DNA from: Owenweeksia sp.
Lineage (GTDB): Bacteria > Bacteroidota > Bacteroidia > Flavobacteriales > Schleiferiaceae
DNA: 33,754 bases
Assembly (NCBI GenBank): GCA_028277105.1
Contig: JANQHO010000041.1
Span: 1 to 33,754 of the forward strand
Direction of reading: 5' to 3'
Positions within the stretch are counted from its first letter, which is position 1; each line of letters begins with the position of its first letter. The translations under genes and the position numbers were made by a program. The notes under the pieces are model-generated. The model did not search any database, was not told where the DNA came from, and worked only from the letters and a program-made list of their open reading frames with translations. This document shows positions 9,207-18,150 of the stretch, piece after piece.

Positions 9207-10106
9207 TTAAATTGTATTGGTCTTAAGTTTTCTGCGTTTTCTTCTTTTTATGATGGTGTCGGCAAAAACAGTAGAGAGGATAATGGCTGCCCCAACAAAG
9301 AAATAAGGATTGAGTTGCTTACCCTCACCAAAAAAGATAAAGGCCATGATAATTCCGTATACCGGTTCCAGATTGATGGCCAGCAGGAAAGTGAAGGGAG
9401 AAATAGTTCTCATTAACCTCACTGATTCGATAAAGGCGTAAGCAGTACATATACTCCCCAGAATAAGCAGGTAAGTCCAATCGGAACCTGAAAGGCTCAG
9501 TATTGAAGCATTCAGTTGACCGGTGAAAAACAAGTAGAGGGTACAGGCCAGCCAACCACCTGATAATTCGAGGAAAGTTATGCGATAAGGACTGTTATTT
9601 TTAGCCAGTTTACCATTGATGACCGAGAAACAGGCACTTAAAAAAGCACTGATGAGAGCGGTAATAATACCGGCTGTATACTGTCCTTCAAAACGGAATA
9701 TCAGATAGAGACCTCCTACTACCATAAGTCCCAATATAATTTCACTGCCGTCAATTTTGCGCCTGTAAGCAATGGGCTCTATAATGGAGCCGAAGAAAGC
9801 CCCGGTTGCCACACATGAAAGAGCAACCGAAACAGTAGAAATTTTAATAGCGTGAAAAAAAGTGATCCAATGAGCAGCAATAAGAACACCGGCCAGAATA
9901 ATGATCCAGCCGTTTTGCGCCAATCTGAAATCTGTTCTCCTGGTAAAAAGTAAAAAGAGCAGGATGAGGCCTGCAGCGATCCACATGCGGTACCATACCA
10001 GAGGGGTGGCTCCCACAGAGATCAACTGGCCCAGTATTCCTGTAAAGCCAAATATGAAAACAATGAAATGTAACCTTAAATAAGTGGATAGCTTGCCGGC
10101 TTTCAT
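9207..10106 (-). CDS. EamA/DMT-family transporter
   Basis: 299 residues with about ten hydrophobic spans arranged as two EamA repeats. The first begins LRLHFIVFIFGFTGILGQL and the second begins near residue 145 with YTAGIITALISAFLSACFSVINGKLA. A Lys/Arg-rich tail (IKRRKRRKLKTNT) marks a cytoplasmic C-terminus. The family exports or exchanges small metabolites and the substrate cannot be inferred. It starts one base after the stop of the glycosyltransferase gene and is the last gene of the tgt operon. Confidence 0.88.
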   Translation of the reverse strand: MKAGKLSTYLRLHFIVFIFGFTGILGQLISVGATPLVWYRMWIAAGLILLFLLFTRRTDFRLAQNGWIIILAGVLIAAHWITFFHAIKISTVSVALSCVATGAFFGSIIEPIAYRRKIDGSEIILGLMVVGGLYLIFRFEGQYTAGIITALISAFLSACFSVINGKLAKNNSPYRITFLELSGGWLACTLYLFFTGQLNASILSLSGSDWTYLLILGSICTAYAFIESVRLMRTISPFTFLLAINLEPVYGIIMAFIFFGEGKQLNPYFFVGAAIILSTVFADTIIKRRKRRKLKTNTI

Positions 10107-10107
10107 A

Positions 10108-11589
10108 TCAGTATCCGGGAAATTCTATCACCTGGTATTTACCGTAGTAATCTTTGGGCAAAGGATTTCCGGGATGATTTACAAAAACCGGAACATAACC
10201 TTTTTGTTCAGTTAGTTCCAATTGTTGCGCGCTGGGAATAGTTTCATAGACAATCCTATCAGTATAAAACATGAGCTCCGGGTGCTCAAAAACGGAGGTG
10301 TTAAAAAGAACGGCATTTTGGGGTAGGCTGTTCCGCAAAGGAGCGTAAAAATTCTTTTGTTTGAGGGCATTCTTCTCGTAGTCAGTCAGTGGTTTGGCCC
10401 TTATCAAATTAAAAAAATGCAGAGCGCTAACCACTACAAAAAGAGCAATGCCACCCCTCACGAAAGCATTGTTCAGGTTTAATTTAACAGAAACAGAAGC
10501 AATAGCCAGTAGTGCCGGAGGCAAAGCAATTATGGAATAAACGGGGAGTTTGGTTTGGGCCAGGGAGAACAATATGATGACAAAAAGAGCGCTGCCAAAA
10601 AGAGCCAGGGTATAGGCTTTTTTATCACTTTTTATTACAACTATGAAAAAGGCCAGCAGTATCAGTAAGCTGATAATACGGAAATTTTCCCACCAAATTT
10701 TCAAATGGTAATACCAGGGACCGGCATGGCCTTCCAATACTTCAAACAGGTGTTTGCCATTATACTCCCATTCATAATGGGCTATGTCATAATAATTGCT
10801 GAAGATATAGAGCTGCCAGGGCAAAACAACAGCTATAGTGATCAGAAAGGCTGTTCCCATGAGCAGCCAGGCTTTCAATTGTTTTTCCCTCTTGAAAATG
10901 AGGTAAAGCCCCCAGGCCCCGTACACTAAAAATCCACCCATCCACTTGGTGAGCACTGCAATACCACAGCCAATAGCGATCATCAACAAGCCTCTTATTT
11001 TGTAGGGGCTACTCACATATTCGGTAAGCCCCCAAAATGAAAAGGCAATCCAGGCTATGAAAGCTATGTCATTATGCTCCATGCCTGTTTTTCCGTTGAT
11101 GAGGTTAAAAAGGAAGGGTTGAAAAGCGGCAATCAGGGCCAGCCAAAAAGCAAAACGGGGATTGAGCCTTCGGGTAGCAAAATAAATACTGAGGGTAAAT
11201 AAGAGCAGCATAGCCACACTGGCGCCCCGCATAGCATAAACACTGTCGCCAAATATGGACATAACAAAAGCCATTTGCCATAAGAACCAGGGTTGCTTAT
11301 GCAGCCAGATATGAGCTTTATACCAGGGTTTATAATCGAATTCAGTGATGATCATATCGCGGTAGAGTTTGGGTTCCAAAGGGGTTTCTACCATATTTTT
11401 AGCCACCAGGGCATGAAAGCGTTCATCCCAGGGAAAAAGGAAATCGTATTGAAAAATGGCAAAGAGGCCAAATGAAAGAATACTGATCATCAATAAGGCA
11501 AAGGCCGGAATCTCCTTTTGCCTGATCCTTTGCCATACGGCAAAGAGTAGAAAGACAATACCAAAAAAGTAAAATATTCCTTCGTTCAA
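10108..11589 (-). CDS. ArnT-like GT-C glycosyltransferase (GT39/PMT superfamily)
   Basis: 493 residues with ten or more membrane spans. The first periplasmic loop carries the acidic motif FPWDERFHALVAKNM (~55-68), the catalytic DE-type signature of the ArnT/PMT family. A second loop (KPWYKAHIWLHKQPWFLW) resembles the H/KPP-type region of these enzymes. They move a sugar from a polyprenyl phosphate donor onto lipid A, protein or another envelope acceptor, and which acceptor is used here is unknown. It lies between the LptF/G-like gene (11-base gap) and the EamA gene, so an envelope-modification role fits the neighbours. Confidence 0.85.
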   Translation of the reverse strand: MNEGIFYFFGIVFLLFAVWQRIRQKEIPAFALLMISILSFGLFAIFQYDFLFPWDERFHALVAKNMVETPLEPKLYRDMIITEFDYKPWYKAHIWLHKQPWFLWQMAFVMSIFGDSVYAMRGASVAMLLLFTLSIYFATRRLNPRFAFWLALIAAFQPFLFNLINGKTGMEHNDIAFIAWIAFSFWGLTEYVSSPYKIRGLLMIAIGCGIAVLTKWMGGFLVYGAWGLYLIFKREKQLKAWLLMGTAFLITIAVVLPWQLYIFSNYYDIAHYEWEYNGKHLFEVLEGHAGPWYYHLKIWWENFRIISLLILLAFFIVVIKSDKKAYTLALFGSALFVIILFSLAQTKLPVYSIIALPPALLAIASVSVKLNLNNAFVRGGIALFVVVSALHFFNLIRAKPLTDYEKNALKQKNFYAPLRNSLPQNAVLFNTSVFEHPELMFYTDRIVYETIPSAQQLELTEQKGYVPVFVNHPGNPLPKDYYGKYQVIEFPGY

Positions 11590-11600
11590 AATTTAAACAA

Positions 11601-12686
11601 CTATTTGGGAGCAATATAATACAAGTAAGCGGCAACAAAAGTAAAAATGATGTTAGGGAACCATACGGCCAATAAAGGAGGGAAACTACCTACCGTGGCA
11701 AAAGTGGTAGATATCTGCATAAAGAAAATGTAACTTACACAGATGCCCAACCCAATAGCGATGTTAAGCCCCAGCCCCCCGCGGCTTTTTTTGGAGGAAA
11801 TACTCACTCCTATCAGTACCAATACGTAAGTAGCTACCGGCCAGGAAGTGCGTTTGTGTTTTTCGATCAGGTAAAAGTTGATATTTTCTGAGCCGCGGAG
11901 CTTTTCCGCTTCAATAAACTCATTGAGTTCAGGAGTATTCATCATCTCTACGGTAAAAAGTCGGGGTACGATGTCGTCATCGTTAAAATCAAAAACAGTA
12001 TCCTTTCTCCGGCCGCTGGTGATGTTTTCCGTTCCGTCAGGCATGATCTTCCGGATAGAATAATTATCCAGCATCCAGCGGTTGTTAGAGGTGTCCAGGC
12101 GGATAAAATCCGATTTGAGTTTAAGGGCCAGGCGGTTTTGCTCGTCAAAAACCTCGTAAGTAAAATGGTAACCGGTTTTGCGGGTAGTATTGTAGTTCTC
12201 AAAATAAATGATGTGACCTGGTTTGATCTGGCGGTGGATGTTCTTAAAGCGGTCGTCCTGCTTGCGGTCGATATAGGTATGCTGAAAATCGAGGCGTTTG
12301 ACATTGGTTTTGGGAATAACAAAATGACTTAAAACCAGGCTGATCAATGCAACAATAGTGGCGGATACGAAATAAGGCCACATCATACGTCTGAAGCTAA
12401 CCCCCCCGGTGAGTATGGATACGATCTCGGTATTGCCCGTCATGCGGGAGGTAAAAAAGATAGTAGCAATAAAAACGATCATGGAGCTGAAAAGGTTGCC
12501 GTAAAACACCAGGAAATTGATGTAGTAGTCAATAATAATTTCTTTGGCCGAAGCGCCTTTAGTGATGAAGTCCTCTATTTTTTCTGAAATATCAAAGACG
12601 ATGGCAATAGAAAGAATAAGGGTAATGGTGAGAAAAAAAGTTCCCAGGAATTTACCAATAATATAGCGGTCGATGATCTTTAGCAC
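11601..12686 (-). CDS. LptF/LptG family permease
   Basis: 361 residues. It opens MLKIIDRYIIGKFLGTFFLTITLIL, the family's characteristic first segment. Three N-terminal membrane helices, a soluble beta-jellyroll-like region (~130-260, with HIIYFENYN and RWMLDNYSIRKI) and three C-terminal helices give the LptF/G layout. These subunits with LptB extract lipopolysaccharide from the inner membrane. Whether this is F or G cannot be settled, and a second family member would be needed elsewhere. It begins immediately after the tgt stop codon, so the two are co-transcribed, an order that I recall as common in Bacteroidota. Confidence 0.92.
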   Translation of the reverse strand: MLKIIDRYIIGKFLGTFFLTITLILSIAIVFDISEKIEDFITKGASAKEIIIDYYINFLVFYGNLFSSMIVFIATIFFTSRMTGNTEIVSILTGGVSFRRMMWPYFVSATIVALISLVLSHFVIPKTNVKRLDFQHTYIDRKQDDRFKNIHRQIKPGHIIYFENYNTTRKTGYHFTYEVFDEQNRLALKLKSDFIRLDTSNNRWMLDNYSIRKIMPDGTENITSGRRKDTVFDFNDDDIVPRLFTVEMMNTPELNEFIEAEKLRGSENINFYLIEKHKRTSWPVATYVLVLIGVSISSKKSRGGLGLNIAIGLGICVSYIFFMQISTTFATVGSFPPLLAVWFPNIIFTFVAAYLYYIAPK

Positions 12687-13817
12687 CTATAACCTTTTTT
12701 GCAGTTTTTCAACCATACTGTTTTTCCAGGAGGCAAAAGTGCCTTCTTTGATCTTTTCATGGGCTTCAGTTACCAGCCAAAGGTAAAACGACAAATTGTG
12801 AACCGAGGCAATTTGCCGGGCCAGGTATTCATTGGCCACAAACAAATGGCGCAGATACGCTTTGGAATATTGCTCGTCTACAAAGGACGTGCCGTTAGAG
12901 TCGAGAGGCGAAAAATCGTCTTCCCACTTTTTGTTTTTGATATTGATAATGCCCTCTGAGGTAAAGATCATGCCGTTGCGCCCGTTACGGGTGGGCATTA
13001 CACAATCAAACATATCTACACCCAAAGCGATGTTTTCCAGTATGTTGGCCGGAGTGCCCACCCCCATTAAATAACGGGGCCGGTCTTTTGGCAGGTAGGA
13101 GCAAACCAATTCGCTCATGGCGTACATATCCTCGTGAGGCTCCCCTACAGAAAGGCCGCCAATGGCATAACCATCACAGGGAAATGAGGCGATGGTCTCG
13201 GCCGATCGCTGGCGCAAATCTTCAAAAACAGAACCCTGTACAATGGGAAATAAACTTTGAGTATAGCCGTAATAAGGTTCGTTCTGCTCCACCCAATCCA
13301 CACAACGCTTTAACCAGCGGTGGGTGAGTTCCATGGAATTCAAGGTATATTCATAGCTGCTGGGGTAGGGCGGACATTCGTCAAAAGCCATAATGATATC
13401 TCCCCCGATATGGTATTGGATCTCCATGGATTTTTCCGGGCTGAAAAAGTGAGTGGAGCCATCAATGTGGGATTTAAAAGCTACCCCTTCTTCGGTGATC
13501 TTGCGGTTTTCGGCCAGGCTGTACACCTGGTAGCCGCCACTGTCGGTGAGGATAGGGCCTTCCCAACCCATAAAGCGGTGCAGTCTGCCTGCCTGTTTCA
13601 AAATGGCAGTACCGGGCCTTAAATAAAGGTGGTAGGTATTGCCCAAAATGATCTGTGCCTTAATATCGTCTTTCAACTCCCTTTGGTGCACCGCCTTTAC
13701 GGAAGCCACTGTACCAACAGGCATAAAAATAGGAGTGTTGATGGTTCCGTGAGGGGTCTCCAGGATTCCGGCCCGGGCTTTACTTCCGGGGTCTTGGGCC
13801 AGCAGCGTAAACTTCAT
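12687..13817 (-). CDS. tgt: Queuine/preQ1 tRNA-ribosyltransferase
   Basis: 376 residues, full family length. Motifs include TDSGGYQVYS with Asp92, MAFDECPPYP, IGGLSVGEP and VDMFDCVMPTRNGRNG with the nucleophile-type Asp271. It exchanges guanine-34 for preQ1 in GUN-anticodon tRNAs. Unusual point: the zinc-site cysteines (CxCxxC in the E. coli and Zymomonas enzymes) are replaced in PLDSNGTSFVDEQYSKAYLRHL (Gly309, Ser311, Asp314), while the fourth ligand position His340 in SVHNL remains. First gene of a minus-strand operon with LptF/G, glycosyltransferase and EamA genes. The ATG lies only five bases after a -7 box. Confidence 0.96.
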   Translation of the reverse strand: MKFTLLAQDPGSKARAGILETPHGTINTPIFMPVGTVASVKAVHQRELKDDIKAQIILGNTYHLYLRPGTAILKQAGRLHRFMGWEGPILTDSGGYQVYSLAENRKITEEGVAFKSHIDGSTHFFSPEKSMEIQYHIGGDIIMAFDECPPYPSSYEYTLNSMELTHRWLKRCVDWVEQNEPYYGYTQSLFPIVQGSVFEDLRQRSAETIASFPCDGYAIGGLSVGEPHEDMYAMSELVCSYLPKDRPRYLMGVGTPANILENIALGVDMFDCVMPTRNGRNGMIFTSEGIINIKNKKWEDDFSPLDSNGTSFVDEQYSKAYLRHLFVANEYLARQIASVHNLSFYLWLVTEAHEKIKEGTFASWKNSMVEKLQKRL

Positions 13818-13839
13818 GGCGGCAAAAATAAGTTATTAG
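13805..13839. repeat. Imperfect direct repeat, copy 1 (tgt start and promoter)
   Basis: Thirty-five bases spanning the first codons of tgt and its promoter match 20089-20124 at 31 positions plus one inserted A. All four mismatches are transitions. Shared parts are 'gcgtaaa', 'tggc', 'gcaaaaa' and 'taagttattag'. The two copies bracket the whole accessory block of exported proteins. Confidence 0.75.
13823..13830 (-). promoter_or_regulatory. -7 promoter box of tgt operon
   Basis: Minus-strand TATTTTTG fits the Bacteroidota -7 consensus TAnnTTTG and is followed by CCGCC and then the tgt ATG. With transcription starting a few bases after the box, the message would have almost no 5' leader. No convincing TTTG is seen at -33. 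A near-identical copy of this box and start lies at 20089-20124. Confidence 0.6.
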
Positions 13840-13927
13840 AGCGGGCTGCTGATACCCGAGCCATAATACAGGTAAGGTTTACGTAAAAATCATTATACAA
13901 TTCTGATAAAAAAATATAATATTTTTT

Positions 13928-13935
13928 TAGCTTTG
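13928..13935 (+). promoter_or_regulatory. Probable -7 box for the accessory operon
   Basis: TAGCTTTG matches TAnnTTTG and lies 31 bases before the ATG at 13967, within a very AT-rich stretch ('aaaaaaatataatattttttt'). No good -33 TTTG is seen. It would drive the operon starting with the fibre-like gene, divergent from tgt. Confidence 0.45.
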
Positions 13936-13966
13936 AATTAAAATATATTAACAAACCTTATTCAAT

Positions 13967-15487
13967 ATGAAAAACCTACTTTTTTTCTTTTGTCTTTTTT
14001 TAATCACAAATATTTACCTGAAAGCCCAGATCCAATTGCCCAATACACAGGGTGCTTCCGGTACGGAAACTACGGTATTGGGCAATGGTGTTTCCACCTC
14101 TTTACAAAATTCAAAAGTATTGGTAAATACTCGAAATAGTGGCTATTCCAATACAACGGCTTTGGAATTGCACTCTAGCGTCAATAGTTCTCTTTACCCA
14201 ACCCCAACCACTTACCCCGTTTTTAATATAAAGCAATACAATCACCATGTTCCAGGTGGCCAGGACCCCTGGTATGATGCCTTTAGCATTTGGCCTGGCG
14301 GGCAAACTTTTGTAGGGACTACCCAAGGAAGCTCCAAACTTAATATTGGTGGAGGCATTGAAGGCTTTAGCACCTTTATTGATTACAGTATTGATGTAAG
14401 CACCAGAAGTTTTTCCTGGAAAGCCAATACCGCCTTCCCCAACTCACAGAGCTTTATTTTTAAATACGCGGGCGATGGCACTTTCAACGCCCGCAACATT
14501 ATCAGCTTGCACCGCGATGGTAAAGTAGTTTTTGGCAATAATATTGCAACTCCCGAAGCTTTTGTACAAGTAGACCACGATGGTAATAGTGCTTCCAATT
14601 CTACCTTAAAAATAAATTCGGGCGCGGGTACTATTTTTAACCTAAGTGATAAAGGAAATTTAACCTTAAAGCGCTTTGGCGTACCTAATAATGTTGGGTA
14701 TGAAACTTATGGGCTTACCATTGAAAATGACGGTTGGTTGCCTCAAGACTTTGCCTTAGAAATAAAAACGGCTCAAGGCCGCGTATTTACAGTAGGCAAT
14801 AAAGGGCACGTACATATCGGTCCCGGTTTAAATTATAATATTCCAGGAGGCGATGACTTTTTTCTCTACGTGGCCAAAGGCATCCGCACCGAGAGGGTAA
14901 AAGTAGATGTAGCGGCTGACAATGGTTGGGCCGATTACGTGTTTGAGGAAGGCTACGAATTGAAAAGCCTGGAAGAAACCGAAGCTTACATTGAAGCAAA
15001 TGGGCATTTGCCCGGGGTACCTTCGGCCGAAGAAGTGAGCCGGAACGGGCTGGACCTGGGGGAGATGAACAAGACACTGCTGGAAAAAATAGAGGAACTG
15101 ACCTTACAGTTGATCGAGGTGAATAAGGAGTTGAAAAGGCTGCAGGATCATGAGAAATTAATTGGAACATGGGTTTTCAAAAAGGAAAAAGAAGGAAACG
15201 CTATAAGAGAGTATCCGAATTCAGAAAAAGAAAAAATTACCTTTAATAGTGATCATACTTTTATTAGAAAAATTCCCTCCAACAACATCATTAAAGGTAA
15301 TTGGGTACTGGAGGATAATGAAATAAAGCTCTATGTTACTTCCTTCAACGGAGAAACCCGTAATCCACGTGGCGAACCTTCTCATACTTTTAAATTAATT
15401 TCTGTTACTGACAAAGAGTTAGTGCTACGGGATAGGGGACGGCATGGTTTTATTACTATTACCTATCTAAAAGAAAGTATGAGATGA
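13967..15487 (+). CDS. Exported fibre-like protein fused to a lipocalin-like domain
   Basis: 506 residues. A signal peptide (MKNLLFFFCLFLITNIYLKA) precedes a long beta-rich region with Asn/Gly turns. Residues ~305-390 (GIRTERVKVDVAADNGWADYVFEE, then YELKSLEETEAYIEANGHLPGVPS, then a leucine-zipper-like helix) match the tail that ends many secreted Bacteroidota fibre-like proteins. Those normally stop after the coiled coil. Here the chain continues from about residue 392 (KLIGTWVFKKEKEGN ... GNWVLEDNEIKLYV ... HGFITITYLKES), which reads as a lipocalin-like calycin barrel. Base composition drops in GC at the same point (~15150). The stop overlaps the metalloprotease start as ATGA. Function unknown; surface adhesion or ligand binding is inference. 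Confidence 0.75.
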   Translation: MKNLLFFFCLFLITNIYLKAQIQLPNTQGASGTETTVLGNGVSTSLQNSKVLVNTRNSGYSNTTALELHSSVNSSLYPTPTTYPVFNIKQYNHHVPGGQDPWYDAFSIWPGGQTFVGTTQGSSKLNIGGGIEGFSTFIDYSIDVSTRSFSWKANTAFPNSQSFIFKYAGDGTFNARNIISLHRDGKVVFGNNIATPEAFVQVDHDGNSASNSTLKINSGAGTIFNLSDKGNLTLKRFGVPNNVGYETYGLTIENDGWLPQDFALEIKTAQGRVFTVGNKGHVHIGPGLNYNIPGGDDFFLYVAKGIRTERVKVDVAADNGWADYVFEEGYELKSLEETEAYIEANGHLPGVPSAEEVSRNGLDLGEMNKTLLEKIEELTLQLIEVNKELKRLQDHEKLIGTWVFKKEKEGNAIREYPNSEKEKITFNSDHTFIRKIPSNNIIKGNWVLEDNEIKLYVTSFNGETRNPRGEPSHTFKLISVTDKELVLRDRGRHGFITITYLKESMR

Positions 15488-17514
15488 GAATAATAGTAAT
15501 TGTCATATTGTCCCTATTGTCATCACTATTTACCTTTCTATTCTCACAAGATGGGAGATGTTCTATTAATGAAGTGGAACAGTTTATTAGAGATGTATAC
15601 CCTGAATATGAAATTACTAATCAGGAGTACAGCGAACGTATGTTTCAATATTTATCGGAGAGTCAAAGAAACAAAAAGCAAAATGAGCCGGGTTCCTCTG
15701 TAGCCAGGATACCGGTAGTGGTGCACCTTATAAGCGATGAAGTGATCGATCATTGCCAGTCCCTCAGTTTTCAAAACGTTTTTGATCAGATAAGGGTACT
15801 GAACGAGGATTTTCGTAGAAAGGCCAACACCAACGGCTATGGCAGCGGGGTGGATACAGAGATTGAGTTTTGTTTAGCTGCCAAAAAACCAAATGGGGAT
15901 TCCTTTCCCGGCTGGACGTTGAATCCCGATCCTGACGGTTCTCCTTATCCGGTTTGGAATTCTTCAATAGACCAACAACTTAAATCTGTCATACACTGGA
16001 ACCCTGATAGGTACCTCAACTTGTACGTAGTTAAAATGGGCATGGGCAATTTAGGATATGCTTATAAGCCTTCCATTATGGTGGATCATCCCGAATTAGA
16101 TGGCGTAGTTATCAATCATATAAATTTCGGGGATCTAAGTGACCCAGAGTATGGTTTAGGCCGTACTACTACCCATGAAGTGGGGCATTGGTTTGGGTTG
16201 TGCCATACCTTTGGCTGTAATGCTAGAGATTACAGTTGCTCGGATGATGATGGGATTTATGACACACCTGTATGTCAAGGTTCAAGATCAAGTGGAACAT
16301 ATCCAAATTGTAATAAAGATATACAATGCCAAACTGAGAATGATCTGAACGGTACCACCAGCGCCCGGCAGATTGAGAATTACATGGATTACAGCCATGA
16401 TTATTGTATGAATATGTTTACCCAGGGGCAAAAAGACCTGATGTGGCAAAACATAAATTTCGGACAAAGAGGTGTTATCGTTTTTGCTCCTTCAGTAGCC
16501 AGTTGCCCTACCCCGGAGCATTGTAATAACGGGGTGAGAGATTATGATGAACTGGATGTGGATTGTGGTAGTAGTTGCCCTCCCTGCTTACCAGGTTACG
16601 GCCCTGCAGAAGGAACGTATTGCTTAAATCCCGAAACCTCGGATAAAATGCATAATATCACCTTGAAGATTAACGGTCAAACAAATGATATAAATTATGT
16701 GTGTGAAGGATCAAGGATAAGATTAGGCTTTTCCAAATGCCCGGTAAACGGAGACGGCAATTACAAATGGTTAGGCTTAAGCGAAATGGATATTGATGGT
16801 AACATCTTAAAGGATGATTTCATGACTTACACTAATGATACTAGGGATGATTATCATTATGCAATAGGTAATTTATACAATTTAGCCAGTTCGCTTAACT
16901 TTGATTTAAGACCTGGTTATGTATATAAAATAAAAGATGCCAGAGTTTATAATGGCAATTGGTCTGAGGCTAATACTTATTTTTTGATTTATCCTAATGA
17001 GCTGAATTTTAATTGGTGGACTGATACTAGTAGGTTTCATGCAGCCAGGGGAATATATTTGAAAGACGGTGCTATGATCGAGAGTGAAGAAATGGTTTAT
17101 GAGGCACAGGATTTTATAGAGATGCAACCGGGTAGTGAATTAAGACCAGGTGAAAGCTTTGATTTAAAAATTGACAGAGAAGCTGCCTGTTCTATTTATT
17201 CGTCCAAAACTAGTGATGAATTAAGCTATCATGTGCCCACAAATGGCTATGAAGATATTGTTATGGAAGAACAAGCTTTTGAGCCTGATTCTAAAGTAGA
17301 AGTTTATCCTACCATTGCCGATAATAGACTGGTTTATGTTTCGTTACCTGATCGCCTGGTTACTAGCAAGTATTCCATCTTTAATAGTATAGGCTCCATT
17401 TTAAAAGAAGGCTTTTTTAGTTCAAATTTTAATGTAGTCAATCTTGACTATTATGAAGCTGGCACTTATCTAATTCTAATTGATCATAAACCTTATAAAA
17501 TAATAGTTCCTTAA
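15484..17514 (+). CDS. M43-family metalloprotease (cytophagalysin type) with T9SS sorting domain
   Basis: 676 residues. Signal peptide ~1-21 (ending LFSQ) and a short propeptide-like region. The M43 catalytic domain runs ~75-330, with zinc motif HEVGHWFGLCH at residues 231-241 and Met-turn ENYMDYSHDYCMNMFT further on. A cysteine-rich linker CNNGVRDYDELDVDCGSSC follows. The middle region (~385-570) is beta-rich with no recognised family, and a T9SS type A tail runs from ~605 (VEVYPTIADNRLVYVSLP ... AGTYLILIDHKPYKIIVP). Family members are secreted calcium/zinc metzincins that cut proteins. It overlaps the previous gene by ATGA and abuts the next, so it is the centre of the operon. Confidence 0.92.
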   Translation: MRIIVIVILSLLSSLFTFLFSQDGRCSINEVEQFIRDVYPEYEITNQEYSERMFQYLSESQRNKKQNEPGSSVARIPVVVHLISDEVIDHCQSLSFQNVFDQIRVLNEDFRRKANTNGYGSGVDTEIEFCLAAKKPNGDSFPGWTLNPDPDGSPYPVWNSSIDQQLKSVIHWNPDRYLNLYVVKMGMGNLGYAYKPSIMVDHPELDGVVINHINFGDLSDPEYGLGRTTTHEVGHWFGLCHTFGCNARDYSCSDDDGIYDTPVCQGSRSSGTYPNCNKDIQCQTENDLNGTTSARQIENYMDYSHDYCMNMFTQGQKDLMWQNINFGQRGVIVFAPSVASCPTPEHCNNGVRDYDELDVDCGSSCPPCLPGYGPAEGTYCLNPETSDKMHNITLKINGQTNDINYVCEGSRIRLGFSKCPVNGDGNYKWLGLSEMDIDGNILKDDFMTYTNDTRDDYHYAIGNLYNLASSLNFDLRPGYVYKIKDARVYNGNWSEANTYFLIYPNELNFNWWTDTSRFHAARGIYLKDGAMIESEEMVYEAQDFIEMQPGSELRPGESFDLKIDREAACSIYSSKTSDELSYHVPTNGYEDIVMEEQAFEPDSKVEVYPTIADNRLVYVSLPDRLVTSKYSIFNSIGSILKEGFFSSNFNVVNLDYYEAGTYLILIDHKPYKIIVP

Positions 17515-18150
17515 ATGAGGCTCCTTTGGATTACCAATACTATTTTAATCAGTGTTTCGCTCTCGGCTCAAAAGGTAAGAAACAACGGTATTTGTATCTC
17601 TGGAGGAGTAAATATGTATGGACAGAATTATTTTACAGATCATGATATAAGATTACTAGAAAAAAGCAGTGATGAATCTTATTTTTTTGACTTAAATGCT
17701 CAGTATAGTTACGGCTTTACCAGGTCTTTTTTGTTAGGCATTAGCTTATCCTATGAATATAAACCTTTGGAATACAAATTCAACTTTCCTCCCAGGGATG
17801 ACGCGTTTTCCCCTGTAGATCCAGTTTTTGACCCACACTTTATTTCTTTTGGTTTGTTTAGTGAGCACCGTTTAATCCAAACGAAGTCTTACTTCTTCGG
17901 CCTCCAACCTTTATTACAATATCACTTAACTAGCTATGAAGTATTTCTAAACCACTATTATTTTTCAATAAGCCTGGGTTTACCCAATGAGTTCTTTATT
18001 CACAAAGACTTTCGCAAAGCTTTTTCTATAGTCATTAACCCTTCTTTTTCTACTTACTCTACTCCCGCTATCTCCAGGGAGTTGGGAGAGCACTTTCAAG
18101 GCTTTTATTATTCTTTTAATATTAATATTGGTGGAAGGGTATATTTTTAA
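17515..18150 (+). CDS. Small outer-membrane beta-barrel protein
   Basis: 211 residues. Signal peptide MRLLWITNTILISVSLSA, then about eight predicted beta-strands (YSYGFTRSFLLGISLSYEYKP, FISFGLFSEHRL, YFFGLQPLLQYHL, YYFSISLGLP), ending NINIGGRVYF with a terminal Phe typical of barrel insertion signals. The ATG follows the metalloprotease stop with no gap, so it is very likely translated from the same message. The family is not identified precisely. Three further barrel-like genes of similar size lie downstream, which suggests a local paralogous set. Confidence 0.75.
   Translation: MRLLWITNTILISVSLSAQKVRNNGICISGGVNMYGQNYFTDHDIRLLEKSSDESYFFDLNAQYSYGFTRSFLLGISLSYEYKPLEYKFNFPPRDDAFSPVDPVFDPHFISFGLFSEHRLIQTKSYFFGLQPLLQYHLTSYEVFLNHYYFSISLGLPNEFFIHKDFRKAFSIVINPSFSTYSTPAISRELGEHFQGFYYSFNINIGGRVYF

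Noticed and set aside
11948-12332. Open frames of 61-124 codons in other frames of the LptF/G-like gene
   Set aside because: Shadows of a well-supported membrane-protein gene, with low-complexity Ser/Thr-rich translations.
13967-15487. Phage tail-fibre origin and a prophage in this region
   Set aside because: The fibre-like cap is common in ordinary secreted Bacteroidota proteins. No phage structural, lysis or integrase genes are nearby.
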